Shown here one piece after another: positions 9,069 to 17,453 of a stretch of 64,000 nucleotides of DNA. Numbering within the stretch: the first letter of the stretch is position 1; every line of letters starts with the position of its first letter. The notes under the pieces were generated by a model that saw only the letters and a list, made by a program, of their open reading frames with translations, ran no database searches and was not told the origin of the DNA. A program made the position numbers and the translations under genes. The stretch is from JAFARE01 sp963777285 (GTDB lineage: Bacteria > Chloroflexota > Dormibacteria > Aeolococcales > Aeolococcaceae): NCBI GenBank assembly GCA_963777285.1, contig CAVZPR010000001.1, positions 930,001 to 994,000 of the forward strand. Direction: 5' to 3'.

Positions 9069-10196
9069 ATGTGGGTGTTGCGGGAGATCGGTCTCGCCCT
9101 GCAGACAGCGCTCGACATGTTCTGGCAGGTGCTGTGGCCGCTGGCGCTGGGCTTCCTCCTGTCCGCGATCATCGAGACACTCGTGTCCAAGCAGGCCATA
9201 CAGCGACTGCTGGGGCGCGACGACCTTCGCGGCGTGGCCCTGGCGACAGCCTTCGGCGCTGCCTCGTCATCCTGTTCGTACGCCGCGGTGGCGGTGGCGC
9301 GCACGCTCTTCCGCCGGGGCGCCACGCTGGCCAACGCGATCATCTTCGAGTTCGCCTCGACCAACCTGGTGTTCGAGCTGGGCCTCGTGCTCCTCGTGAT
9401 CCTGGGATGGCAGTTCGTGGGCGCGGAGCTGGCCGGCGGGCTGCTGATGGTCGCGCTGCTCTGGGTGCTCTTCCGGCTGACCATGCGCGGCACGCTGGTC
9501 GCGCGAGCCCGCCTTCAGGCGGAGCGGGGAATCCCCGGCCGCATGGAGGGCCACGGGGCAATGGACATGAGCGTGCACGACGGCACCTTCGCGAGACGGC
9601 TCTTTTCGGCGCGAGCCTTCACCGCCGTGAGCCACAACTTCTTCATGAGCGCGTACAGCCTCTGGTCGGACCTGCTCATCGGGTTTGTCGTGGCCGGCGC
9701 GCTGGCGGCATGGGTCCCGAACGCCTTCTGGTCACATCTCTTCCTCACCGGACACGGGGCCGCGACCGACGTATGGGGCGCGTTCGTCGGTCCGCTGGTG
9801 GCGATGCTCAGCTTCGTGTGCTCCGTGGGCAACGTGCCGCTGGCGGCGGTGCTGTGGCACGGGGGCATCAGCTTCGGCGGCGTGATCGCCTTCATCTTCG
9901 CCGATCTGATCATCCTCCCCATCCTCAACATCTACCGCCGCTACTACACGGGGCGCGTCAGCATGTACCTGCTCGCCGTGTCCTACGTGACGATCGCGGT
10001 CGCCGGGTTGCTGATCGGCCTGCTGTTCAGCGCGCTGCGCGCGGTGCCCAGCAGCCGCGCCGTGGTCGCGCTGACCACCGGGATCACGCTCGATGCAACG
10101 ACGATCGCCGACGCGGTGGCGCTGGGCGTGGTCGCCGTGCTGCTGCTCCGCTTCCTGCGCACCGGCGGGGTGGCGATGCTGCGTCACATGGGGTGA
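9069..10196 (+). CDS. ArsP-family (SO_0444/DUF318-type) permease
   Basis: 375 aa, about eight to ten transmembrane helices. The family mark is the loop and helix GAASSSCSYAAVAVARTLFRRG near residues 60-82, with FEFASTNLVFELG after it and a second half repeat containing FVGPLVAMLSFVCSVGNVPL. Members of this permease family export organoarsenicals (ArsP) or are linked to copper/zinc efflux. A short His/Met-bearing loop (EGHGAMDMSVHDGTF) connects the two halves. The substrate cannot be set from sequence alone. It follows the membrane gene at 8328 with an 18-nt gap; an ArsR remnant lies upstream of both, which fits a former metal-response locus. Confidence 0.85.
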   Translation: MWVLREIGLALQTALDMFWQVLWPLALGFLLSAIIETLVSKQAIQRLLGRDDLRGVALATAFGAASSSCSYAAVAVARTLFRRGATLANAIIFEFASTNLVFELGLVLLVILGWQFVGAELAGGLLMVALLWVLFRLTMRGTLVARARLQAERGIPGRMEGHGAMDMSVHDGTFARRLFSARAFTAVSHNFFMSAYSLWSDLLIGFVVAGALAAWVPNAFWSHLFLTGHGAATDVWGAFVGPLVAMLSFVCSVGNVPLAAVLWHGGISFGGVIAFIFADLIILPILNIYRRYYTGRVSMYLLAVSYVTIAVAGLLIGLLFSALRAVPSSRAVVALTTGITLDATTIADAVALGVVAVLLLRFLRTGGVAMLRHMG

Positions 10197-10200
10197 GTGG

Positions 10201-11896
10201 TCAGCCCGCGAGCTCGACGCGGTGCATCCGGCGCCGGCCCAGCGCCACAGCCCCGGCCACTCCTGCGCCCAGCAGCGGCAGCAGCGGTCCCAGCGGGAAC
10301 TCGGCCAGTGGCGTGCCCGAAGCGCAGGTCGTGGGCGGCGTGAGGGTGTCGCCGCTGGTCTGATCCGCCTCGTGCACCGTCGGCGTGGCGCCGCTCACCT
10401 GGTAGTTGTTGGCGTACGCGACGTGGGCGTCGCCGCTGCAGTCGACGGCCACGCTGATGTAGTCGAGCAGGGACCGGTCCGAGTTGCCGCAGACGATGCC
10501 GTTGACGCAGATCTCGCCCTGGTGGACGTATCCCGGTGAAACCTGGGTGATGGTGAACTGCGGCGTCTTGGTCAACGCGTTGAGAGACTGCGCCATGTAC
10601 ACGGACCAGTTGGCGTCCACCATGCCGCCGTCGGCGGCGGTGCACGCGCTGGTCTCGCAGGCCATGCCGTCGTTGACGTTGTGGGTCGCGTCCATGCACT
10701 GCTGCGGCATGTTCTCCTCGTTCTGCAGCGTCGTGCCGCACACGCCGTTCGGGTCGCCCGTTGCAGTCGTGCCCACCCAGACGATGTCCACGTTGCCGGG
10801 GCTCGTCACCACCAGATGCGGCAGCACGTGCGTCCCCAGGCCGCCCGGATCCGAGTTCGACCCGCTTCGGAGCGGACCAGGTCGTGCCGCCGTTCTTCGA
10901 CGTCACCAGATACACGTGGTACGGGTTCTCCAGGATGTTGCGGTCGTCCGCGGTGCCATCGATGAGCGCGTAGTAGTTGCCCGCGCTGTCGATCGCCAGG
11001 GTGCCGAAGATGTTGGCGTAGGTCGGCTTCTTGCCGCCGCTGGTGCTGGCGATGAAGACCGGGATCTGCGTGTACGACGTCGCCTGCCCGTTCACCAGAG
11101 GCCCGACGGACCTGGCCATGTAGTAGTCGTGCAGCGGTCCGTACGGCGGGTCCTGGAAGTTCTCGCTCGCCGTGGAGCACGAGTACATGAAGTTCAGCGT
11201 GCCGGTGACCGGATTGACCACGAGGGGACGGGCCGGGATCGTGTTCTCTGCGCAGTTGGAAGCCTGGGTCACCTGCGTGATGCCCGGGTTGGGGGGGCCC
11301 ACGGGGCCGACGAAGGCCTGATTGCACGAGGTGAACGTGTTGCCACCATCCGTGGAGACACAGACGATCGGGACCTCGCCGACGAAGTCGTGGTAGCTGA
11401 CGTACACCGTCGACGAGCCCAGTGTGGTCAGCCAGGGCCGGTCGTCCTCCGGCGCCGTGACGGTACCGAGGTTGAACGAGACGCCGTGGTCGGTGGACAC
11501 CTGCACCCTGGCGTGGGTCACGTCGAGGTCGGTGACCACGAGGTTGCCGTTGGACAGCACGGCGACGTCCTGGTCGCCGCCCGGGGTGACCGAGGCAACG
11601 GTGTCGAAGTCGACCGGCCCGGACCACGTCGAGCCGTCGTTGTACGAGTGCCATTCGTTGGGGAACCCGTCGGCCGTGCCGATCGCGCCCACGTAGATGT
11701 CGCCCAGGCCGGACGACCCGCTGTTGTCGTCCACCGCGATGGACGGCTCGGCGCCCTGGGTGAGGGCCGTGTCCCGGCCGAACCCCGGAACCGCCTGCGC
11801 GTGGCCGGCGACGGCGAAGGTCCACGACGTGAGCACGGCGGCGCCGGTGACGCCCGCGAGCAGCAGCGTGCCGCGGCCTGTGGTGCGTGTTCGCAC
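10201..11896 (-). CDS. Secreted BNR/sialidase-like beta-propeller protein, surface anchored (frame interrupted)
   Basis: About 564 aa. A signal peptide (MRTRTTGRGTLLLAGVTGAA, cleavage near AGHAQA) is followed by a propeller with several Asp-box motifs: NDGSTWSGP, STDHGVSFN, STDGGNTFTSC, SKNGGTTWSAP. The C terminus has FPLGPLLPLLGAGVAGAVAL followed by GRRRMHR, a hydrophobic anchor with a basic stop. The frame breaks once at about 10860-10870, in the sequence GAACTCGG on the minus strand; dropping one base gives a continuous RV(D/E)SDPGGLGTHVLPH. Catalytic sialidase residues (Arg triad, Tyr/Glu) are not clearly seen, so it may be a binding propeller rather than an enzyme. It converges on the permease gene with 4 nt between stops. 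Confidence 0.75.
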
Positions 11897-11986
11897 GATG
11901 AAACTCCTTCCTGACGGGAGATCCGTGGGCGCAATGGTAGCGGCTTGGCCCGCCTGGCGGGGAGCGCGGCCGGCTGGGCGCCGCGC

Positions 11987-12571
11987 TCAGCCAGGCGCTG
12001 CCGCGCGGCGCGACTCGGCTCGCGCCGAGAACCACGCCAGCGACGCGGGCAGCACGAACGGCACGAGCAGCAGCCGCAGCCAGTCCCACAGCGTGTTGCC
12101 CTGGAATCCGGTCCAGCCCCAGCCCAGCGCGTATCCGCCGATGATGACCACAACAAACGCCACCAGCAGCACCGCGCCGGTCGCGCGCCAGCGTCCCTCG
12201 AAGCGACGGTGCGTCTCGATCCACAGCGGCAGCGAGGCGATGGTGATGGGCAGCGCCAGCAGCTCGAGCCAGTCCCACAGCGTGTTGCCCTGGAAGCCGG
12301 TCCACTGCCAGCCGAGCCCGTACCCGCCCACGACGAGCATGGCAAACCCCGCCAGCAGCAGCGCGAACGCCACGTGCCACTCCATCTTCCAGCGCCGCCG
12401 CGTGCGGTACCAGAGGGGCAGCGTGGCCAGCGCCACCGGCAGAACCACGACGTGCAGCAGGTCCCACAGCTGGTCGTTCGCTGTGACGCCGGTCCACCCC
12501 CAACGAAAGCCGTAACCGCCGGCCAGCGCGATGGCCAGGGCGAGCGCTCCGAGGGGCAGCACCCGGCTCAT
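11987..12571 (-). CDS. Six-helix membrane protein built of three tandem repeats
   Basis: 194 aa from ATG 12571, chosen because it overlaps the cfa stop as ATGA. The protein is three copies of a ~63-residue unit. Each has a helix ending GGYxxxWxWTG, then a loop and amphipathic segment (VTANDQLWDLL, FQGNTLWDWLELL, FQGNTLWDWLRLL), then a second helix ending in LPLW or similar and a basic loop. Repeats 2 and 3 are the most alike. That gives six membrane helices with the Trp/Gly-rich loops on one face. Translational coupling to cyclopropane fatty acid synthase suggests a membrane-lipid role, for example sensing or accommodating modified acyl chains, but that is inference. Family not recognised. 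Confidence 0.75.
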   Translation of the reverse strand: MSRVLPLGALALAIALAGGYGFRWGWTGVTANDQLWDLLHVVVLPVALATLPLWYRTRRRWKMEWHVAFALLLAGFAMLVVGGYGLGWQWTGFQGNTLWDWLELLALPITIASLPLWIETHRRFEGRWRATGAVLLVAFVVVIIGGYALGWGWTGFQGNTLWDWLRLLLVPFVLPASLAWFSARAESRRAAAPG

Positions 12572-13824
12572 GCGATGCCTGGTCGCACCGCCTCCGGCGG
12601 GCGCCATCCGCGGCGCGCGAAGAGCACCTGGACGTCGCTGATGCGTCGCTCGGCGAACCCGGCCTCGCAGTACGCGAAGTAGTAGCGCCACATGCGCAGG
12701 AAGCGCTCGCTGCGCCCCAGGGCTCGCACCTCGGCGCGATGAGCGTCGAGCGCCTCGCGCCAATGACGCAGCGTGGTGGCGTAGTGGCGGCCCATGTCGT
12801 GCAGGTCGATGAGGCTCATGTCGGTGACGCGCTTGGTGGCGTCCAGCATCACCGCCACCGACGGCAGGCAGCCGCCGGGAAAGATGTAGCGCTTGACGAA
12901 GTCCTTCCACCGCTTGGAGCGCTCGAACTCTCGATCATCGACCACGATCGCCTGGATGGCGGCCACGCCGTCGGGACGGAGCAGGCGCTGGATCGTGGCG
13001 AAGAACTCCTCGTACAGCCGCCAGTCCACCGCCTCGATCATCTCGATGGACACGAGGTGCGAGAACTCGCCGTCGAGGTCGCGGTAGTGCTGGTTGAGCA
13101 CGGTGACGCGGTCACCGACCTCTTCGCGGCGCACCAGGTCACACGCATACGCGTACTGCCGCTCGGAGATGGTCGTGGTCGTGACGCGACATCCGTAGCG
13201 CCGCGCCGCGTACACGGCGAACCCACCCCATCCCGTGCCGATCTCGATGACACGCGAGTCGCGCGTGATCCCGGAGATGCGGCAGATGCGCTCGAACTTC
13301 GCCGTCGACGCCTCCTCCAGGGACATGCCGGGCTGCTCGAACAGCGCGCACGAGTACGCCATGGTCGGATCCAGGAAGAGCTTGAAGAAGTCGTCGCCGA
13401 GGTCGTAGTGCGCGCGGACGTTGCGCCGGTCCTCCTCCTCGGTGGGGCGGCGCAGGCGCGACGCGGCCCCCGCGAACGCCCGCATCCGTGTCAGCGGGGT
13501 GCGCAGCACGCGGTTCAGCGGGTCGAGGTTCCGCGCCAGCACGCGCAGCACGCTCACCAGGTCGTCGCTGTCCCACAGGGCATCCATGTATGCCTCGGCG
13601 AAACCGATGCCGCCGCCGGTCAGAGCGCGCCGCCACGCCGACGGATGCATCACGCGCACACGCCCGGCGATGTCACCCGGTGTCCCGTAGCGCTCGACGC
13701 GGCTCCCCTCCTCCACCGTGATCGACCCGCCGCGCATGCGCCGCAGCAGCGCCGCGGCGATCGCCCGAGCCGCGAGGTCGCTGCTGCGGTACACCGGCCG
13801 TGCCGTGCGGAACTGGGTGGCCAC
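12568..13824 (-). CDS. cfa: Cyclopropane-fatty-acyl-phospholipid synthase
   Basis: 418 aa, the usual length. It transfers a methylene group from S-adenosylmethionine to double bonds of membrane phospholipid acyl chains. Visible family signatures are GIGFAEAYMDALWDSDDL, RAHYDLGDDFFKLFLDPTMA, YSCALF, the SAM-binding motif VIEIGTGWGGFAVYAARRYG, TTTTISERQYAYA, FSHLVSIEMIEAVDWRLYEEF, KRYIFPGGCLPSV and the C-terminal WRYYFAYCEAGF. The enzyme is cytosolic and works at the membrane face. GTG start at 13824. Its stop overlaps the start of the downstream three-repeat membrane protein, so both are translated from one mRNA. Confidence 0.95.
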   Translation of the reverse strand: MATQFRTARPVYRSSDLAARAIAAALLRRMRGGSITVEEGSRVERYGTPGDIAGRVRVMHPSAWRRALTGGGIGFAEAYMDALWDSDDLVSVLRVLARNLDPLNRVLRTPLTRMRAFAGAASRLRRPTEEEDRRNVRAHYDLGDDFFKLFLDPTMAYSCALFEQPGMSLEEASTAKFERICRISGITRDSRVIEIGTGWGGFAVYAARRYGCRVTTTTISERQYAYACDLVRREEVGDRVTVLNQHYRDLDGEFSHLVSIEMIEAVDWRLYEEFFATIQRLLRPDGVAAIQAIVVDDREFERSKRWKDFVKRYIFPGGCLPSVAVMLDATKRVTDMSLIDLHDMGRHYATTLRHWREALDAHRAEVRALGRSERFLRMWRYYFAYCEAGFAERRISDVQVLFARRGWRPPEAVRPGIA

Positions 13825-13874
13825 CGCGGGCCAGCATACCCAGCGCGCGCGGCACCCTGATGGCGCCGGGCAGG

Positions 13875-15707
13875 TCAGGACGCCTCGACCGCCTCCTGGC
13901 CCGGATCCGCCGCCGGCACCACCCGGTCGCGACCCTCCTTCTTGGCGCGGTACATGGCGAGGTCGGCGGCGCGAACGACGTCGTCCAGGGTGCTCCCGTG
14001 CAGGGGGAACACCGCGACGCCGATGGACGCGGTGACGCGCACGCCGGGCACCGCGGGCGGCATCTCGTACAGCGCCATGCGCAGGTCCTCGGCGACGCGC
14101 AGCGCGCCCTCGGTGCCGCTCTCGTGGAGCAGGATGAGGAACTCCTCACCGCCGAAGCGCACCACGTCGTCGCCGGTGCGCACGGTGGAGCGGAGCACGC
14201 GCGCGACGTTGCGCAGCGCGTGGTCCCCGGCGGCGTGGCCGCCCGTGTCGTTCACCAGCTTGAAGTGGTCGAGGTCGAGCAGCAGCACGCCGATCTCCGC
14301 GCCGCTGCGCACGCTGCGCGCCGCCTCCTGCGGCGCGACCTCGTCCCACCAGCGCGTGTTGTGCAGCCCGGTGAGCGAGTCGGTGCGGGCGCGGCTCTCC
14401 ACCTCGGAGTACAGCTGCGCGTTGTGCCACGCCGCCGCGATGACGTGGGCGAACAGCGCGAAGTGCTCGAGGTCGCGCTGGCTGAACTCGTCGGAGCCAC
14501 GACGCCACACGTCGAGGACGCCGACCCGGTGGTCGCCGGCGATCAGCGGCACCACCAGCAGCGACTCCGGCGTCAGGTCCCCCTCGGTGCCGGGCACGGT
14601 GCCGGCCGCGGGATGCGTCACCGTGTTGCCACAGTTGTACGGTTCGCCGCGCGCGAAGGCCCATCCGGTGATGCCGCGGCTCATGGGGAACGGCGCGTCG
14701 CGCAGGGTGACGACGTCCGTGCCCGCCACCACGCGGGGGATGAGCATGTCGCTGTCCCAGTCCGCCTCGAAGATCACCAGCGCGCTCACCGGGATGGCGC
14801 GCGGCAGGATGTCGCCTGCGATGCGCAGGATCCGGCCGGGATCGTGCTCCGCCTGCAGCAGCCGCGCGGCCTCGCCCAGGAACTGCGCGAAGCGATCGGA
14901 GCCGGTCTCCCCCGCGGGATCGCTCTCGGGCAGGCTCAGCACCTGTGTGGGCAGCAGCGTGGGCCGGCCGACGGCCTCCAGCCTGCGAGGTTCGTGGTGG
15001 CGGAACCACGCCGGACCCACCGCCACGTCGCCGGCGGCCCCGAGCGCCTCGTCGAGCACCACCGGCGGTGCCAGGTACGCGCCGCTGCCGTGCTGCAAGC
15101 CCAGGCTCGTGAGGGCATAGGCCGTCGCCTGGTCGTCGACCCCGCGCGCGATGCAGCGCACCTCGAGCCGGGTGGCGAAGGAGAGCAGCCCGGCGAGCTC
15201 GGCGCCCGCGGCAACGTTGTGCCGCAGCGTCGCGACCGTGGCGGCGTCGAGCATGAGGAAGTCGGGCCGCACCTCGATGATGCGCTCGTGCTGCTCGATG
15301 GCCCAGCCTTTGGCCTCGAGCGCCACCTGGAAGCCCGCGGCGCGAAGCCGCGCGGTCCGCAGGGCGAAGTCCTCGTACGGCGGCGACTCCGGGCAGGTGA
15401 CCAGCCACGCAACCTCGGCGGCGGCGACGCCGGCGTCGTGGGCAAGCGCGGCGGGGTCGAAGCGGGGGTCGTGCATGAGGCTCGCGGGGAGCGGCACCAT
15501 CATCAGCGCGGGCGAGCTGTGCTGCGCGGCCGCGAACGCCGCCTCGACGAGCGCCGGCGGGGCAACCGCGCCGGGGCGCGGCAGTGCCTCGTATGCGATC
15601 GTCGCTCGATCGGGGATGTTCCAGACAGGAAGGAGCGCGACGCCCGACGTGCGCGCGTCGACACGCTCCCCCAGGCCCGTTCCCCACGGACCGGCGCTGA
15701 TGCCCAT
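13875..15707 (-). CDS. Degenerate EAL - GAF - GGDEF signalling protein (diguanylate cyclase)
   Basis: 610 aa, no membrane helix. Residues ~25-250 follow the EAL phosphodiesterase fold (YEALPRPG, VPLPASLMHDPRF, FLMLDAATVATL, CIARGVDDQATAYALTSLG) but most metal ligands are missing, so it is probably a sensor or binding domain. Residues ~275-430 are a GAF domain (FPMSRGITGWAFARGEPY, SLLVVPLIAGDHRVGVLDVW). Residues ~440-600 are an intact GGDEF domain: DSLTGLHNTRWW, LLLDLDHFKLVNDTGGHAAG, and GGEEF near residue 519. An inhibitory-site RTGD lies five residues before it, so product feedback is likely. Predicted activity is cyclic-di-GMP synthesis from two GTP. The domain order (EAL first, GGDEF last) is the reverse of the common arrangement. 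Confidence 0.9.
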   Translation of the reverse strand: MGISAGPWGTGLGERVDARTSGVALLPVWNIPDRATIAYEALPRPGAVAPPALVEAAFAAAQHSSPALMMVPLPASLMHDPRFDPAALAHDAGVAAAEVAWLVTCPESPPYEDFALRTARLRAAGFQVALEAKGWAIEQHERIIEVRPDFLMLDAATVATLRHNVAAGAELAGLLSFATRLEVRCIARGVDDQATAYALTSLGLQHGSGAYLAPPVVLDEALGAAGDVAVGPAWFRHHEPRRLEAVGRPTLLPTQVLSLPESDPAGETGSDRFAQFLGEAARLLQAEHDPGRILRIAGDILPRAIPVSALVIFEADWDSDMLIPRVVAGTDVVTLRDAPFPMSRGITGWAFARGEPYNCGNTVTHPAAGTVPGTEGDLTPESLLVVPLIAGDHRVGVLDVWRRGSDEFSQRDLEHFALFAHVIAAAWHNAQLYSEVESRARTDSLTGLHNTRWWDEVAPQEAARSVRSGAEIGVLLLDLDHFKLVNDTGGHAAGDHALRNVARVLRSTVRTGDDVVRFGGEEFLILLHESGTEGALRVAEDLRMALYEMPPAVPGVRVTASIGVAVFPLHGSTLDDVVRAADLAMYRAKKEGRDRVVPAADPGQEAVEAS

Positions 15708-15822
15708 GTGCGCTAAGGATCGGCCGCGGCCGTTGCCGCATCAGTGGCCCGCCACACACAGTCTTGTAACAGTCGCCCGCCCGATCTGTGAGGACCTGTG
15801 AGGACGGGCTGCGTGCCCTCGT

Positions 15823-16371
15823 CTACCGGGGCCGGTTGCGGACCAGTCGCGCGAAGGTGGGACCCGGCGGGGCGGCCACCTGCACCGCCCGGTCCGGCGT
15901 CAGGCGGCGCCGGACCAGCTCCAGCTGCAGGCTGCGTTCCCCCATGCGCATCGCCCAGCGGTGGTTGGCGCTGAAGGCCGGGCGCAGCGCCCAGGTGAGG
16001 CGCTTGAGCAGCGGCTTCTCCGCCGCGATCCTCCAGTCGTACACCGCGTCGACGAAGGCGCCGTCCTGGGTGAAGGTCCACACGCCGGTGCCGACGAAGT
16101 CGCCCGCGGCCCGCAGCGCGAGGCCGTTCGGTTCGTCGTTGCGCGTGGTGGTGAAGCGCCAGCGCAGGGTGTACGGCAGCCACCCCTTGGTCCACAGATC
16201 GACGACGCGTCCCACCCCGCGCTCGTCGCCCTCGTGCACCAGGCGCACGTCGAGGTACACCGACGGCCACCATCGCGGCAGGTCGACGGCGTCACGCAGA
16301 ACCGCGGCGACCTCTTCGCGCGTGGCCTCGAGCCGCCAGCGGGTGATGAAGTGGTAATCGTTCGACACCAT
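15823..16371 (-). CDS. SRPBCC (START-like) domain protein
   Basis: 182 aa from ATG 16371; the longer open frame upstream is Arg-rich shadow. It begins MVSNDYHFITRWRLEATREE, typical of polyketide cyclase/START-like proteins. The fold continues with LPRWWPSVYLDVRLVHEGDE, GRVVDLWTKGWLPYTLRWRF and VGTGVWTFTQDGAFVDAVYDW. These proteins have a helix-grip fold that binds a hydrophobic ligand; no ligand can be named. The nucleotidyltransferase gene lies 14 nt upstream on the same strand, so they may be co-transcribed, though no functional link is evident. Confidence 0.8.
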   Translation of the reverse strand: MVSNDYHFITRWRLEATREEVAAVLRDAVDLPRWWPSVYLDVRLVHEGDERGVGRVVDLWTKGWLPYTLRWRFTTTRNDEPNGLALRAAGDFVGTGVWTFTQDGAFVDAVYDWRIAAEKPLLKRLTWALRPAFSANHRWAMRMGERSLQLELVRRRLTPDRAVQVAAPPGPTFARLVRNRPR

Positions 16372-16385
16372 CGCGACACCGGACC

Positions 16386-16907
16386 CTAGCGCGCCCTGCG
16401 TCGCTGCGGGGGCTGCAGGTCGAGCAGCCGGCGCAGCGCCGGGAGCACGACGCCGTCCTTCTCGCGTCCGGCGACCTCCTTGCTGCGGATGATGTCCTCG
16501 AGCGACGCGACGCTGACCTGCACGCCGCCGCCCATGTCGACGCGCTCGGCGCGCGCGGCGAGGTCCGTGTAGCCGCGCGTCGCAGCCGGCTCGAACGTCA
16601 GATCCAGTCCGCCGTACCGGGTCGCCAGGTTCCACACCAGCACGTCGCCCAGCGACGCGCCGTCGTGCTCGAATCGCAGTGACTCGTCGCGCGACACGAA
16701 CACACGGGCGTCCATCGCACGCAGCGCGTGCGACAGCCGCTCGAGGTTGGCGCGATCGCGGCGCGGCACGACGTCGACGTCGACCGTGGCGTAGGGCGAG
16801 CCGTGGATCGCGCCGGCGATGCCGCCGATCACGACGAACTCCACGCCGTGCTCGGCGAGCACGCGGAGGATCTGCAGCGGCTGGAAGGGGCCCTCGGACT
16901 CAGGCAC
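16386..16907 (-). CDS. MNT-type nucleotidyltransferase, probable toxin-like partner of an XRE protein
   Basis: 173 aa from GTG 16907, which overlaps the end of the upstream XRE gene by 8 nt. The polymerase-beta-like nucleotidyltransferase core is clear: FVVIGGIAGAIHGSPYATVDVDVVP carries the GG motif and two catalytic Asp residues, and ALRAMDARVFVSRDESLRFE, LDLTFEP (third Asp) and ASLEDIIRSKEVAGREKD follow. Proteins of this type act on tRNA or proteins in toxin-antitoxin or abortive-infection systems, or have housekeeping NTase roles. The tight XRE pairing and the palindromic operator favour a regulated two-gene module. Which protein is toxin and which antitoxin cannot be told from sequence. 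Confidence 0.8.
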   Translation of the reverse strand: MPESEGPFQPLQILRVLAEHGVEFVVIGGIAGAIHGSPYATVDVDVVPRRDRANLERLSHALRAMDARVFVSRDESLRFEHDGASLGDVLVWNLATRYGGLDLTFEPAATRGYTDLAARAERVDMGGGVQVSVASLEDIIRSKEVAGREKDGVVLPALRRLLDLQPPQRRRAR

Positions 16908-17193
16908 GCCGCAGATTGGCGATGGCCGCGACGCTGGCCACGCGCTGTGCCGGCGTCCGGCGCAGCTGGTCTCGCAGCACGCGATCCAGGTCCGCATCAA
17001 TCGGCGTGAGGCGCCAGTCGACGTCGAAGCCGCACGCCCGCGCGGCCGCCGCCACCGACTCCACGGAGGGAGACGTGACCAGCCCCTCCCACCGCGCCAC
17101 GACGCTCTGCTTGGTGTGCAGGCGCGCAGCCAGGGCCCGCTGGGTGATGCCCGCGCGGCGCCGCGCCTGTCTGATGAGGATGCCGCCATGCAT
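16900..17193 (-). CDS. XRE-family helix-turn-helix regulator
   Basis: 97 aa from ATG 17193. The N-terminal two thirds form a Cro/C1-type helix-turn-helix: IRQARRRAGITQRALAARLH, then TKQSVVARWEGLVTSPSVES, the recognition helix region. The C-terminal third (DADLDRVLRDQLRRTPAQRV) is short and charged and could contact the partner protein. It precedes and overlaps the nucleotidyltransferase gene. A perfect 18-bp palindrome begins 9 bp upstream of its start codon, so it most likely represses its own operon. It is probably cytosolic and dimeric. Confidence 0.85.
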   Translation of the reverse strand: MHGGILIRQARRRAGITQRALAARLHTKQSVVARWEGLVTSPSVESVAAAARACGFDVDWRLTPIDADLDRVLRDQLRRTPAQRVASVAAIANLRRA

Positions 17194-17201
17194 GGCAATA
17201 C

Positions 17202-17219
17202 GATAGCAGAACTGCTATC
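17202..17219. promoter_or_regulatory. Perfect palindrome, likely operator of the XRE/nucleotidyltransferase operon
   Basis: GATAGCAG-AA-CTGCTATC: two perfect 8-bp arms with a 2-bp centre, ending 9 bp before the XRE start codon. It overlaps the place where the promoter and start of a leaderless transcript would lie (minus strand TATCGT-like hexamer in the distal arm). This is the normal position of an autoregulatory XRE operator. I saw no second copy in the flanking 200 bp. Confidence 0.7.
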
Positions 17220-17322
17220 AGCACGGAGATCACGCGCTGCGGGTGTGCAGGCCGCAAGAGTTGCGGCGCCGGCGCGTTGAGTCATCAGACCCGGCGTCTC
17301 CGGCCTGCCAGGAGGGAACGTG

Positions 17323-17453
17323 ATGCGCGCGCAGTGGGCGGGGCGGCACTCGGCGTCGTCGCTGCGGCGGCGCTGCTGCCGTCCGCGCCGGCGGCGTCCG
17401 ACGACGGCGGCTGCGCCGCTCCGGTTAGTTGCCGATGTGGTCGGCGGGGATGA
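17323..17453 (+). CDS. Possible small exported Cys-containing peptide (weak, frame uncertain)
   Basis: A GGAGG at 17311-17315 precedes GTG/ATG codons at 17320 and 17323. A frame entered at 17334 reads GGAALGVVAAAALLPSAPAA, a good signal-peptide core, then DDGGCAAPVSCRCGRRG and a stop at 17453. The ATG at 17323 is not in this frame; it would be if the CG repeat (GCGCGCGC) were two bases shorter. The 3' end overlaps the convergent pirin gene by 29 nt. It may be a real micro-gene, the remnant of a longer secreted protein, or chance in GC-rich sequence. The rest of this ~230-bp gap shows only the XRE operator. Confidence 0.25.

Noticed and set aside
13800..15716. Very long plus-strand open frame across the EAL-GAF-GGDEF gene
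   Set aside because: It is the antisense shadow of the minus-strand gene; its protein is Arg/Gly/Ala low-complexity and has no domain, whereas the opposite strand gives three recognisable domains.
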